Part shown: piece after piece, positions 32,015 through 42,579 of the stretch
How positions within the stretch are numbered: position 1 is the first letter of the stretch
Layout of the letters: each line of letters begins with the position of its first letter
DNA from: Apostichopus parvimensis
Lineage: Eukaryota > Echinodermata > Holothuroidea > Aspidochirotida > Stichopodidae
Assembly (NCBI GenBank): GCA_000934455.1
Contig: KN883470.1
Location: forward strand, 100,135-142,713
Direction: 5' to 3'
Length of the DNA: 42,579 bases
Notes under the pieces: generated by a model
Told to the model about the DNA's origin: nothing
What the model saw: the letters and a program-made list of their open reading frames with translations, nothing else
The model's database searches: none
Program-made: the position numbers and the translations under genes

Positions 32015-34064
32015 GATGGAGTTATCGATGACAGATCGAAAGTAAGATTAACACAACAAGCACATTCTGTAATCATTAAACTTTAAGGGTTTTCCCTTTT
32101 TTTTAAAACTTTGCTTCCACAGGTAGCCTGACATGCTAACCGTTGGTATGACCTCTTTTTCACAAAAGACCTTCCTCTCCCTTCTTATCCCATCATCTGC
32201 ACCTACTAACTAAATCCTCCATCCTCCCTATCTTTGGAGGTGACCGGTCACTGCGGGAGGTCAAAAGATTACAAGGTCAATGTAAGTCTACACAGGAGAA
32301 TAAGAGTGCAGAAATGGTGAGGAGACAGTACTCTGAGTGAGGAAGCAAATAAAATATTTCCTTCTCCCTCGAAACCTCATCCTCTCCCTTTCCAAACTAC
32401 ATCCTCTCCTTATTAATTCCACAGCATTTCAACTACTACAGTAACAGTGCACCATCAACAGAACTACCAAAATTCCATTTGATTTATCTCGATAGAAGTT
32501 ACAGAAGAATCGCATTTCTAACAATTTCTTTTCATTTTAATCGTTTAAATGCTTATCGTGTGATCAAAGCACGCTGAAGTCACCTGTGTTGATTTATGAC
32601 ATGATTTACGTCCCCATCAAAAGTTTTTCAAAAATATGACAGCGATAACGTGGTGGAAGAAATTTCCTTTTGACTAAAAGCACTAACCTTCAGAGAGATT
32701 TGCTGCATTTAGTATCGCCCTCTTGAGGTTTATGTGAATGAAGATAAAATATGTCTGCGCTCTTACTGTAGAATATCCGGTACATTATATGTATCCATAT
32801 CAAAAACTTCTGCCGGATATTTAGCTGCAATACCAAGTGATTGAACCCTCCCTCCTTTCCATCAACCATTTACCATGTATAGTCCATATATAGTCAATTT
32901 ATAGTCAATATATCTTCAAGTTACTTTCTTATTAAAGTACAAATATTAGGAAAGTGTGCTAGATAGCACAGACAGTCTTTGAGTGTTTCAAGATGTATGC
33001 CAAAAAGGCAATTTTGATAAAAGCATCCAGTATTGAAAACACTTTCTGCTTTCATAATGCTTCATAGCACTACCTGGGTAACATGCAGAAATTATCCCCA
33101 GCATATGAATGGGGGTCACTAACAATAAAAGAAAGAAAAAGAAAGAAAGGAAAAAATGACCTCACAGTAAAAACAGTGGCTAATCAGCTGAGCGTTCAAT
33201 ATCACTAAATGGGCACTGTTAAACCTTCGTTGACCCAAATCCATCATGTTTTGTTAGTTGATGCACAAAATTTTGCACTCTGGCAAGATAATTTAGCATG
33301 AGGGCAGAACTGCATTAGAGAGGAAGCTCTCTGTCTATAGCATCGCCAACTTCTCCAAATCCCACTGGGTATTAGTAAAACTAAAAATTAAACATTAATC
33401 AAACTTTGACACCTTGCAAAATCGGTTTTCCATCACATGAATATTAACGAGGAATGGCAATCGTGATTTCACAGCTTTTAATAGTAAAATTTTATCAAAA
33501 GTCTGTAAAAAAAAAAGAATTGTTTTAAGGAAAGTGAAATGTATAAATAGAATTTGAAACACATGTCTTTTTGAATTTTACTTCTCTAGCCCAGTTGGAG
33601 ACATTACTGATTAAATGTATCATATATGCATATTATCTACACATATATAACACCTGTAGGTTGATTGAATTCCATGGGTTTGGTTTAAGTGGTTGCATGA
33701 CATCAGGGTTATGTTACAGTGGATACAGCCAACAAAATGTCAACTAAAAGCTTCTTTTTTTTGTATAAAAAAGAAACAGTCACATGAGTGTGCAGTATAT
33801 ATTCATCAAGTAAGCTGTATTGGCTCCAAATATGCTAGATATTAAAATATGGTCACCTTTGGTCACAATTTTTTAAACTGCTCTTTATTACAACCTTCGA
33901 TGAAATTTTATTCACTGGGACATTCAGTCATCTTGTGTTCCTTAAAAATGTCTGAGAACAATTTGGAAAGTACTTTTTGAAAAATTCTAGCACTTATAGC
34001 ATGCTATAATTTGGGGCCTATACTGACTACCTTTAAACACTCTACAAGCCAAATTTTTTACGGC

Positions 34065-34400
34065 AGAATGATAGTCCGAGGAGACCAAATTTCTATTCGG
34101 TCAGCCAAAATCACGTGAAGAAGGCTAGTAACATATCAGTTTCAAATTTCATTGTAGCTAAATACACCCAAATAGGTCAAATGATAAATTGCTACCACCT
34201 AGACAATGGTGTTCTACTCACCAAACCTACACATGTCTCCTGCAGTGCATATCCTACAATAACATCCTGGGCATTGTTACTTTGCTACGTTTGTTTGGAC
34301 GACTAAATTTGCTGTTTGGACAACCAAAATGCAACGCCTGGTTGTCCGAGGGACAAGCGGGGGAAAAAAATCGTTCAAAATTTGCCCTGTAGTTGATTGG
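34065..34400 (+). repeat. Dispersed element, one-unit relative of the 18-kb element
   Basis: Matches the flanks of the 18.06-18.6 kb element in order and orientation, with a single copy of the 48-bp unit (GTTCTACTCACCAAACC at 34210). It includes TTTGGACAACCAAAATG and TGGTTGTCCGAGGGACAAG. The two ORFs across it are different frames of this repeat. Confidence 0.75.
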
Positions 34401-34454
34401 TCAAATATGGTATCAATTAACAAACCACAAACATTTAGGTGAAATTGCTAATAT

Positions 34455-34510
34455 TATCAATGATGAGATTGTGAGGAGACAGGTAAGTGAGAAGAGAAGA
34501 AATTTTGCAT
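34455..34510 (+). repeat. Dispersed ACAGGTAAG-family repeat, copy 4
   Basis: Contains GATTGTGAGGAGACAGGTAA followed by GTGAGAAGAG; close to the core at 23.97 kb. Only the right part of the repeat is recognisable. Confidence 0.65.
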
Positions 34511-35188
34511 CTGACAACGGAGCTGAAAGTATGCACGTGGGTCTAGGTCAATGAAATAGAAGTCTCTATTAAGCAGTTTTCTGTATTTTTGCAAATGATG
34601 TTGATGGTACTGATACTAATCTCCCACTTAGATACAGTTCACTTGCTGGACTAGATAAGATCATTTCAAATAATGCACACAAACTTTCAAGATTTTTATT
34701 TTTTTGAATTCATTTCAATTTTCAATTCATGCATTCTTGTGCTCCAGCCTCATTTGTCACACTAGTCTGGTTGAGCAAGGTGACAATATATTGGGAATTA
34801 AACTTAAATCTCACAATTACTGGTTAACTTATACTCATTGAATAAAACATATCTAGGAGCATATTTTACTGTAGTCTGATGAGTTAACAATCTCATGTGA
34901 TGAAATACTTATTACTTAGTACATTTGCAACAACTACCTAACATGTTCAACCAAACAAAAGCAAAGATGCTTTCACATTCATACTGCCTTCATAATACTT
35001 GTAACTCTTTAAATCATTATGGCCCAGGTTGCAGCTATCCTGTGATTGGCTTTGGATAGGCTCTTCTTGACTATTTGGTAACAGGCCATAGAGTTGCAGT
35101 TTTGCATTGAATTTGCCACAATTTGGTGATCCTCTAATCCATAATGAAGCAAACTTATGGCAAACAGCTGCAACTGTTAACTGATGAG

Positions 35189-35576
35189 CACAGGTGTAGG
35201 AGGCGGGGAGGGGGGGGGCTGCAGGCCCCCCAACCAAAAGATTTTGTGAAAATCCGGGCAATATGCTGAGAATTTTTCGGGCACCTACTGAAAGAAAAAT
35301 AAATTGCAATGTGTTTTTCAATGGTTAAACAGCTTATATTATTATTATCATTATCATTGTAACGACTTCCCCAAAAATTCTAAACAATATGGAAGGGTAA
35401 TAAGTAATAACACGGCAAATTATTGTAACTGGCATGCGATGTAATAACCGATGCATGCGTATATGATATGCACATTAACATGTTGAACGCGCGCAGAGCG
35501 GGCGGAAAAGTTTGGTTATATTTTTCGGCCTAGTCATTACAGCCCCCCCAAATCAAATTGGGCTCCTACACCTATG
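35189..35576. mobile_element. Non-autonomous DNA transposon (MITE-like) with terminal inverted repeats
   Basis: The left end CACAGGTGTAGGAG (35189-35202) and right end CTCCTACACCTATG (35563-35576) are inverted repeats with one mismatch in 14. A second inverted block, GGGGGGGCTG on the left and CAGCCCCCCC on the right, lies about 10-25 bp further in. The 388-bp body has no transposase. Flanks ATGAGCACAG (35184) and ATAAGCACAG (35580) resemble a target-site duplication but overlap the left TIR, so this is unsure. The superfamily cannot be named. Confidence 0.65.
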
Positions 35577-36642
35577 GTTATAAGCACAGTCCTCTTCACT
35601 AGAGAACAACTTATACAAGTGACAAAGACAAAAACCCTTGGTCTGCTAAATTCTTGGCAAAACAGACAGAAAGGGTTGAAACAAAGGGCAATATAAACCA
35701 TATGTATAACTATAAGTCTGTAACCTTAACTTTCTACTTTATATGTCAATATCTGTCTCAAATTCCAACAGCAGTATGAACACTACAAACAAATTTATTC
35801 ACCTCAACCCAAAGATATTTCTTTACAGGAGAAGCTGCAAAAAAAAAAAACTTGTTGACGTCATGAACAAAAAATTAGCAATGCTAATTTGGAACAGTTT
35901 CTTGAGTATACTACCTTTTTCGTTTTCAAGGAAACCATAAATTCCGACTGCTACAAAATTTTCAGTAGTACTCAACGAGTAAGCCGACTTTGAGGACATA
36001 ATTTGTGGAGCCACTCGAAGAAGTCTGACGAGTAAAACAAACCAACCTGCGGGATCAACAGCGGCTGTTTTAATCATATATATTTCACTTTATAATACCC
36101 ATACCACAGACAGGCCGTTTGATATTCCTGTTCTGTTTGGATGGCACTCAGAATCGAAGAAGCTTTGAAATAAGAGAAGCGCACAGGGCAGTTTTGAGAT
36201 TCCCTGCTGTGTGGATCTGACTTTGCAGGAATCACACTTTTTCGATACATGTGTGAAGCAGATATATGCAATTACTTAACTCCTTCAGGTTTAATACATT
36301 CCCAGTGGAGTGTTTACGACAATTAAGAGTTTCTGTGTACACATGTACATGTCATAAGTTTTAATAAGTCTTCCAATCACTCAGGATAGGTTGATGGTGG
36401 TCTTGGTTGTAATTAAGCAACTGATATTGTCTTGCACCATTAATGGCTTTTTCGAGCATCGACGACGGTATATTCCATAACGAGCATGCAGAGTTGTTGC
36501 AAAATCCATTAAAACCTACTGTATGATGTCATCATGCAAAAAGTCATATTTATATATACTGTGTATTAAGTTAATATGTATTGTACAGTAGTGTGAAGAA
36601 CGATTTCGGGATACCAAAGTAGCAATGTAAGTAGTTTTTTCT

Positions 36643-36690
36643 CTCCATTAGTTGGTCAAGTATTTCAAGTTGGTCAAGTATTAGTTGGTC
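36643..36690. repeat. Short tandem repeat of GTTGGTCAAG
   Basis: Three GTTGGTCAAG units spaced 18-20 bp apart. Confidence 0.8.
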
Positions 36691-37186
36691 AAGATATTAA
36701 CCAGAATAAACAAAATTCAACACAAATCACAATTGAACTATTACTGAATGTCACTCCTTCCACACTGCAGTGACTGGCTCCACATTGTGGGTAATGATGA
36801 CGACCATGGGTGTAACAATGAGACACACCAGGGGTACGGTGATTGCGTGTATTATTTACCGATAACACGCGCATAGTTGTCATGACAGGATGAAGCCAAG
36901 GTCCTAAGAAATGACCTGGTTGAAGTTGCTGGTTGGTGAAGTGCTGAAAAAGGTTGTCAAATCCTTCCATGGGAACTATAGTACAATGTAAAACTAGAGC
37001 CTTTCTATTGCTGGCAATTATCTCCAGAATTATCATATTATAGCCAGAAAACTTAAATAAGCACTTTAAAATGAAGTGACCCATGAAAATAAACTTCATA
37101 GTTCATTTTACTCATTCAATTTGTCAATATCATATGCATCCCCGCCCCCCCCCCCCTTCACCCATTAAATCAGCATGTTAAACAAT

Positions 37187-37284
37187 GTAATTATTGGAAT
37201 TCTATACACAGAACTTCTGCCAACCAAGAAAAATGAACACAGTTTAAATCACCATTTTGCTAGGAGCATTCTTCAAGGCCTGCA
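37187..37284 (+). repeat. Direct repeat flanking LINE remnant, left
   Basis: TTATTGGAATTCT, CAGAACTTCT, ATCACCATTTTGCTAGGAGC and ATTCTTCAAGGCC recur in the same order at 38984-39107, outside the other end of the LINE. Diverged, about 75% by eye over the alignable parts. Confidence 0.65.
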
Positions 37285-37307
37285 GGAGTGATATTGTCCA
37301 TATACCT

Positions 37308-38900
37308 ATAATAATAATAACAATAATCATAATACTAATAGTGATTTATAAAAGGCGCATATCCACCCAGAGGGATGCTCAAGGCGCAGGCAAATACGAA
37401 TGATCAAAAGAATTATAGGTTAACATTGATGAATGTTTGATGCATAAGATGAGTTTTCAGAAGTTTTTTGAACGAAGTGAGGGAAGCACAACATCTGAGT
37501 TCTAGTGGTAATCCATTCCAGAGGCGAGGCCGAGCAGCTACTTCGAACGATCTGTCACCCTATGTTTGTTTAGGCCGATGTTCTTGGAGTATATGCATGT
37601 TACTGGAGCGAAGATGTCGTGTCGGAGTGTATGTCTGGAGCATGTCAGAGATAGAAGAGGGAGCCAAGCCATTCAACGATTTTTAGGTAATTGACAAGTG
37701 CTTTTAAATAATTCCCTGAGAGACAGGAAGGCAATGTAGCTCTTCAAGAATACGTTTCATGTGACAAGACTTTTTAGATAATCTAACAATCTGTGCAGCG
37801 ATATTTTGACGGCGTTGAAGTCGAGCCATTTGATTATGTGGTAGACCATAGAGAAGCCGTTCCACTATCGATGTGTGCAGTAATAAAGGCGTGGGTAATA
37901 TTCTCAGTGACTTCATTATTCAGATATTTGCAAATATTACCCATATTCCGAATGTACAAGATAGATGACCGAATAAAACTGGATACGTGTGGCTTTATTG
38001 TCATGGAAGAATAAAACAATAACCCCCAGGTTTCTTATATGGTCGTTAATCGGAGCAGACACTACGCGTTTGATGGTTTGCCCCGGGAATTTTAGGTTGG
38101 CAATGGGGCGATGATTTTTCTTTATCTGGGCCAACTTTGTTTAGGAGTGGACTAACATGTGCAACTTTCTGACTCTCCGGAAAAGGATCCAATTTACAGG
38201 GACATATTAACAATATTGGTGATATAAGGGACAAATTAACATTATTGGCGATGTAAGGAACAACACATTGATATTCTGCTTGATCATAGACCCATGGTAT
38301 TGTATCTAGATCACATGTTGTCGGAGGAGATTTCATTATAATTTTCTTTACCTCCATCTCGGTTGAAGGCGTAAAAGATGAGAGAATATACATGATGTAG
38401 TCACTTAAGGTTGTGATTGTGTTACAGAGGTATCTAGATCACATGTTGTGGGAGGAGATTTCATTATAATTTTCTTTACCTCCATTCTCGGTTAAGATGT
38501 CAGAATACATGAAGTAGTCACTTCAGGTTGTGATTGTGTTACAGAAGTGAAGGACTTTCAAATACTTTCAAATCTTCTCCAAAAAAAAAGTGTGTGAAAT
38601 GATCAGCAAGAGCTTGAACCGAATCAAAAATAGGGAGGACTGGTCCTTTTTGCTGATATGTAAGAGTTTATCAACAATGCCAAAACAACTCCCTGAGCTG
38701 ATTACCAAAGCTATCACTGACTTGAGATGAATAGTAGCATATGAATTATGTTGGCCTTTGTAATCAGCCTGTTCACAATATCATGTTGATTGCAATGTTC
38801 CTGTCTGTGCATTTCAAGTTTTCCGTTCATTCTCAATTTACGTTCTAGTTGATGATGGGCATTCCTAGCGGCACGAATATCATTATTAAACCAAGGGATT
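37308..38900 (-). mobile_element. Decayed CR1/L2-like non-LTR retrotransposon (LINE), reverse transcriptase remnant
   Basis: Read right to left on the minus strand. 38896 onward gives PWFNNDIRAARNAHHQLERK, the linker ahead of reverse transcriptase. Next come a tandem-duplicated stretch and FTPSTEMEVKKIIMKSPPTT (from about 38370), the start of the RT fingers. HRPIANLKFPGQTIKRVV follows near 38110, then immediately IRNLGVIV and, in shifting frames, IRNMGNICKYL, AFITAHIDS, LLYGLPHNQMARLQRRQN, LEELHCLPV and, near 37560-37440, FEVAARPRLWNGLPLELR and FKKLLKTHL. A (TTA)n tail closes it (37340-37308). The palm with the catalytic Asp pair is absent between RPIANL and IRNLG, and there are several frameshifts and stops, so it is dead. 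The clade call is from memory of CR1/L2/Rex-type signatures. Confidence 0.88.
38303..38546. repeat. 128-bp tandem duplication inside the LINE remnant
   Basis: TATCTAGATCACATGTTGT starts at 38303 and 38431, and each copy runs to GTGTTACAGA.G. The second copy is about 12 bp shorter. It duplicates the start of the RT region and so is later than LINE insertion. Confidence 0.9.
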
Positions 38901-38983
38901 TTTCAGGCATGACTTTAAAAATTTATTGATTTGAAGAGTAGAACTTACTTTTTGTCAATTTTTGGTTTGGTTTTGTAATCATG

Positions 38984-39107
38984 TTGTTATTAGAATTCTC
39001 TGTGCAGAACTTCTTTGGTATTGTAATTTGTAAAGTCAGCGATCTCCAGACAAAAGATCAAGTTTTATCACCATTTTGTTGGAAGCATTCTTAAAGGCCA
39101 ATTTGCA
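38984..39107 (+). repeat. Direct repeat flanking LINE remnant, right
   Basis: Partner of 37187-37284, with about 25 bp of extra sequence in the middle. Confidence 0.65.
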
Positions 39108-39324
39108 GACTGTGCTTTATTGTTCATACTGTACATTGAAATACTTAAAATATTCTATGAGTTGAATTACAGTAGAATCAATTCTACAGATGTGACAAAT
39201 CCAATAACGGAAGACTTTTGGCGTCTAGAATTTTAGTCTCAAGATGTTACAGTCTAAGAGAAAAGAAAGAATTGAGTGCTAGTCAATCATTTGATAGCTA
39301 TGCTGAATTTTCAAGATATTCACC

Positions 39325-39382
39325 TTATAAAATTATTATAAAATTGTTATATTTTTATAAAATTATTATAAAATTATAATAT
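39325..39382. repeat. AT-rich tandem repeat, ~11-bp unit
   Basis: About five units related to TTATAAAATTA. Confidence 0.85.
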
Positions 39383-40080
39383 ATCTCTGGAATCCTCCTT
39401 TAAGACTCTGAACTGATGACAAAGTCAGTTGGGCTCCTTATTGCATATATCCTAATATTATTCATTAATCCATTCTTTTATAAATTCTAATAATTAAATC
39501 AAGACATGTTCTTTCATAAACTTCCTATGAACTACAGAGCATCAGGCGAGGACATTCAACACCATTTGGTCCCAGACAATACTGTAACACAAAGGTCATT
39601 TGAGGTCACTAAAGTATTCCCCAAAAAACGTTTTCCATAGAGTTTTGTGTTGCATCTGAGGAACAGACCTATTATAGTCTATAGTTCCTACTGTATACAT
39701 GTAAGAGGATACTGTACATAATCCAGTCACTTTATCTGATTAACCTCAGCTGTTTACAGGGTCGTTTCTCAAAATTGTATTTTGTAATCCCAAAACTTAC
39801 TGGTACCTGCTGTACTGGTACAAAACATAAACAGGCATGATAGGAAATCTGATGAAAAACTCCATGTCCAAAAATCTGCAAAATTTAACAAAATAACTTA
39901 TCAGTGCTTGATGCAGGTGATGTTATCTTGAATACAAGTCCTAGCTGCCATCAGAAACTTCACCATAAACTTTTAATCCAACAAGATTCCAATGGTTGTA
40001 AATCACACTATAAAAACAGTTTTAAGCCTTGAGGATGGTAGATTCGGAAGGAAGAGGTAGTAGGTGTTATGTGGGGGCGC

Positions 40081-40170
40081 AGTGCTCAAATGTTACCAAC
40101 TGTTGAAGGCTAGGTAGATTAAGTGCATAAGTACAATGGAGACAGGTAAGAGAGGAGTGAAGTAAATTAT
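40081..40170 (+). repeat. Dispersed ACAGGTAAG-family repeat, copy 5
   Basis: ATGTTACCAACTGTTGAAGG, CTAGGTAGATTAAGTGCATA and GGAGACAGGTAAGAGAGGAG; the fullest-length relative of copies 1-3, in plus orientation. Confidence 0.75.
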
Positions 40171-42579
40171 ACAGAAAGTAAAACCCTGGACTAATAGCAG
40201 TGTATTTTAACAGGACTTGTGTAATACATCAAAGTTAATTTTGTGCCTAAAGCCATCCTTTAATTTGAACGTACGAGTACTACAGTACATTGTGCACAGG
40301 CTTGACAGGTTCGACAAGTTTGACTACACACATATTTCGCAATGCATAGAAAATGAGAAACTACGTTTTACAACACTTGCCTCATTTTCTGGCCTGAAGT
40401 ATGGTTAAAATATCACAGATATGAGGCTCCAGATTATGATCTCTGTCAAACTGCAGTCCATTGAAAGAACATTTACAGCCAAGTTTATCACTTTACGGAG
40501 GCCATTTCAAAGGTCTTGTTTTACTTTACTCATGCCTGAAGGTTCTCTGAAATAATTTTCATCACTCTTCTTGGCAAAGCCACGATTTGGATGACATAAA
40601 TGAGAGGGGGTTAGAAGGTAGATATATCTCACAGAATAAACCAACGTAAATGACTTTAGTCAAACTAGTATTTTCTGCATATATATATGATTTATCAAGT
40701 TTTACACGATTATCGCTACACAAGATATTCACATCATCTGCCCAGACTGTGGAGATGTGGAGACTTCCCACTGGGATGTGAAGTACAGTACTTCGTAGTG
40801 TGAGGTGTAAAGAAAGATCACGCGGTGACAAACTGGTAGATAATGCCAAAATATAAAGCAAATGCCATTTTTAAAATAACTTCAAAAGCACAAAGTGTTT
40901 CAGCTACTGGGAAAGATCATTTAAATAAGCAAGTCAAAATGATGTTCCTTCATTATTTACCTTAAAAACTTCATGAAATTTAATTAATTTGCCTGAAACT
41001 GTCTTTTACTTTCTTGCTAATTATAATCATCCGTAATCATATTTCACTAATGACATTTGTTTCATACTACAGTAGTTTCATTTCCATATTTACCAATAAT
41101 TCATCAACCACATCCAATCAAGAAAACTTACTGTTTAAGTTATACTTCATTCGAATTTCGATAAACAATATATGCAAATAAACAATTTTATTGCTTTGTT
41201 TTGGGTGGAGATGGGTAATAATTACTTTTCATTTGACTTTATTCAAAGGAGAAAATGGATCCACGATATGTGAAGTTAAATTTTGCAGTTTCGCTTCGTA
41301 CAAAACTTCAGGTTGCGTCAAAATTAGATAGATTCAGCGAGGCGGAAAAACACTTGACATCACGAAACATGATGATAGAATGTATGCATGCTTTATATTC
41401 AACAGAACATTGAACAAACAAACAACTAGTTAATCTGGTAAAACTCAGAAACGTGTAACTTAAGTACAACTGAAATGAAACCAACTGTACAACAACACTT
41501 TCAGTTCACCTTGAAGTCCATGAATCTCCATTGATCACTAAGTAGCTTTAGTCATTTAAAAGACTTATACACAGAACATCACACTTGCATAGAGTAGACT
41601 TGTGGTACCTCAGGACACTTTGTGCCTTCGGGATAGCTTTATTGCTTAAAATGCTGACCAATATACTCCAACATTGTTTGATAGAGATGATATATATATA
41701 AACTGTAATAATGTTCACTGCCTTTCCTATGTTACCCAACAGGTTATTACATAATTTCTAAAGTTACCAATGAACCGTGATGATCCAATGTGTTTCTTTA
41801 CAAACACAAATGTTTGTGTTTTACATTTGGGTTGTTAGTACTTGTACACTTTATAAGTAGACATGTGGCACACTAAATGCTGGTATGCAAACAGGTTACT
41901 TGATTATCCACTAGCTGTACTGTACATGATAATCCCACAAAGGTTGTACAGTGTAATAAAACTGCTATGTGGAATTTCAAGAGAAGAAAAATGAATAAGT
42001 TTTTCTTTTCTGCACTTTTTTTTTTTTTTTTGAAATCCTGCATACTGCTCACCACATGCACTGTAACATCCTTCTGCATTATCTCCACAATGAATCTTGG
42101 AAGGTGAAAACATTGCACAGTAATGAAAACTTACTGGGTAGCAAGCCATTAATATCAAAACAATCTGCCACTCAAAGAGACAACGAGTGCTTCAGGGGAA
42201 TTCCCTACAGAATTAGAGCAGTTCTAATGAAAACCTTGAACATGACAATATGAATATGAATTAATAACAAGACTGCTGACTCTTAAACGGCTTCAGATTT
42301 TTCCTCGATTTGCATAATTGTGCCATAAATATAGTTTGCTTCCGTTCGAATGTTGGCACCTTTCATTATTTGTAAAGAAAGTCCATGAGGTAAAAATTAA
42401 AAGCATTCCCTTAAATCGAGGAAGTCTGTGGAAAATCAATTGTGAATATAAAAAAAAAAGCATATCACACAAAGGCATAATTTTGTTACGTTGCACAGAC
42501 CAATGCGAAGAACAAGGAGAATGATGTTATGCAAGGTATATTGAAATGCTCTGAACTCTGGTGGTGGCTTTGTTATTTG

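Larger units (their letters stand above)
24484..42579 (-). other. Upstream SNX27 intron (more than 18 kb), repeat-rich
   Basis: The exon at 24483 begins inside a codon, so at least one coding exon lies upstream. I looked on the minus strand for the PDZ start (GYGFNVRG, NG.LYAPLQ, GDRILEV) and did not find it. The stretch holds the assembly gap and duplication, a TIR element, a LINE remnant, tandem repeats and further dispersed copies. Other ORFs here have no recognised family. Confidence 0.6.

Noticed and set aside
34947-35321. 124-residue minus-strand ORF, longest on that side
   Set aside because: Its first third lies in the TIR element and G/C runs; composition is not protein-like and no motif is recognised.
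35823-36077. Minus-strand ORF beginning with TAAVDPAGWFVLLVRLLRV, considered as the missing PDZ exon
   Set aside because: It lacks GF, NG and GDRILE motifs and has no donor at the needed phase.
36689-37099. 136-residue minus-strand ORF
   Set aside because: No recognised domain, no splice context, and a His/Pro/Thr-rich low-order composition; a random frame is more likely.
37468-37686. Plus-strand 72-residue ORF
   Set aside because: It is the antisense of the LINE reverse transcriptase C terminus, which is recognisable on the minus strand.
40562-40861. 99-residue minus-strand ORF, looked at as a PDZ or PX piece
   Set aside because: No alignment to SNX27 or other recognised domain and no matching splice sites.
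41254-41412. Short plus-strand ORF starting MDPRYVKLNFAVSL
   Set aside because: About 50 residues, no homology recognised, no promoter or splice evidence.
1-42579. tRNA or rRNA genes
   Set aside because: I saw no intact A-box plus B-box arrangement or rRNA-like block; a short GGTTCGA-type match at 17344 and one at 40306 lack any cloverleaf.

Overview
This window is ordinary eukaryotic genomic DNA: AT-rich, with long introns and many dispersed and tandem repeats. It carries the middle part of one multi-exon protein gene on the minus strand. The protein matches sorting nexin 27 (SNX27), the PDZ-PX-FERM cargo adaptor of the endosomal retromer pathway. The sequence diverges moderately from the vertebrate protein. 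Together with the LINE and MITE types seen, this suggests a marine invertebrate, possibly an echinoderm such as a sea cucumber. That placement is inference from sequence character, not from a search.

Seven coding exons can be placed, read right to left: 24483-24249 (C-terminal half of the PDZ domain and linker), 22013-21821 (PX core), 16369-16284 (PX/FERM junction), 15055-14948 (FERM F1), 7773-7698 (a 76-nt F1 exon too short to stand out as an ORF), 6696-6536 (end of F1 into F2) and 3275-3186 (F2 segment). All junctions are GT/AG and the phases join without a break, giving 949 nt, or 316 complete codons plus one base. The PDZ N-terminal exon(s) and promoter are not visible; they should lie to the right, beyond an intron of more than 18 kb. 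The rest of F2, F3, the stop codon and the 3' UTR should lie left of position 1.

Everything else is intron or upstream intron filled with repeats. Main blocks: a 36-bp tandem array at 1-144 and a ~92-bp array at 851-1135; a palindromic MITE-like element near 3.4 kb; a LINE 3' tail at 8.1 kb; a homologous repeat pair at 11.6 and 17.0 kb; a dispersed element at 18.06-18.6 kb carrying five exact 48-bp units, with a one-unit relative at 34.07-34.4 kb; a dispersed family carrying an ACAGGTAAG core (5.2, 12.5, 23.1, 24.0, 25.1, 34.5 and 40.1 kb), two members of which form an 870-bp fold-back; a terminal-inverted-repeat element at 35.2-35.6 kb; and a decayed CR1/L2-like non-LTR retrotransposon at 37.3-38.9 kb, minus strand, that has lost its reverse transcriptase catalytic core.

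The region 27327-31949 is almost certainly an assembly artefact. Two ~2.29-kb copies, about 99% identical by eye, abut a run of exactly 50 N, as expected when two overlapping allelic contigs are scaffolded without merging.

I found no convincing undescribed biological system here. The most useful second looks are the duplication at the gap, the repeat family that scatters consensus 5' splice sites (one copy in the sense orientation inside an SNX27 intron), and the LINE remnant bracketed by direct repeats.
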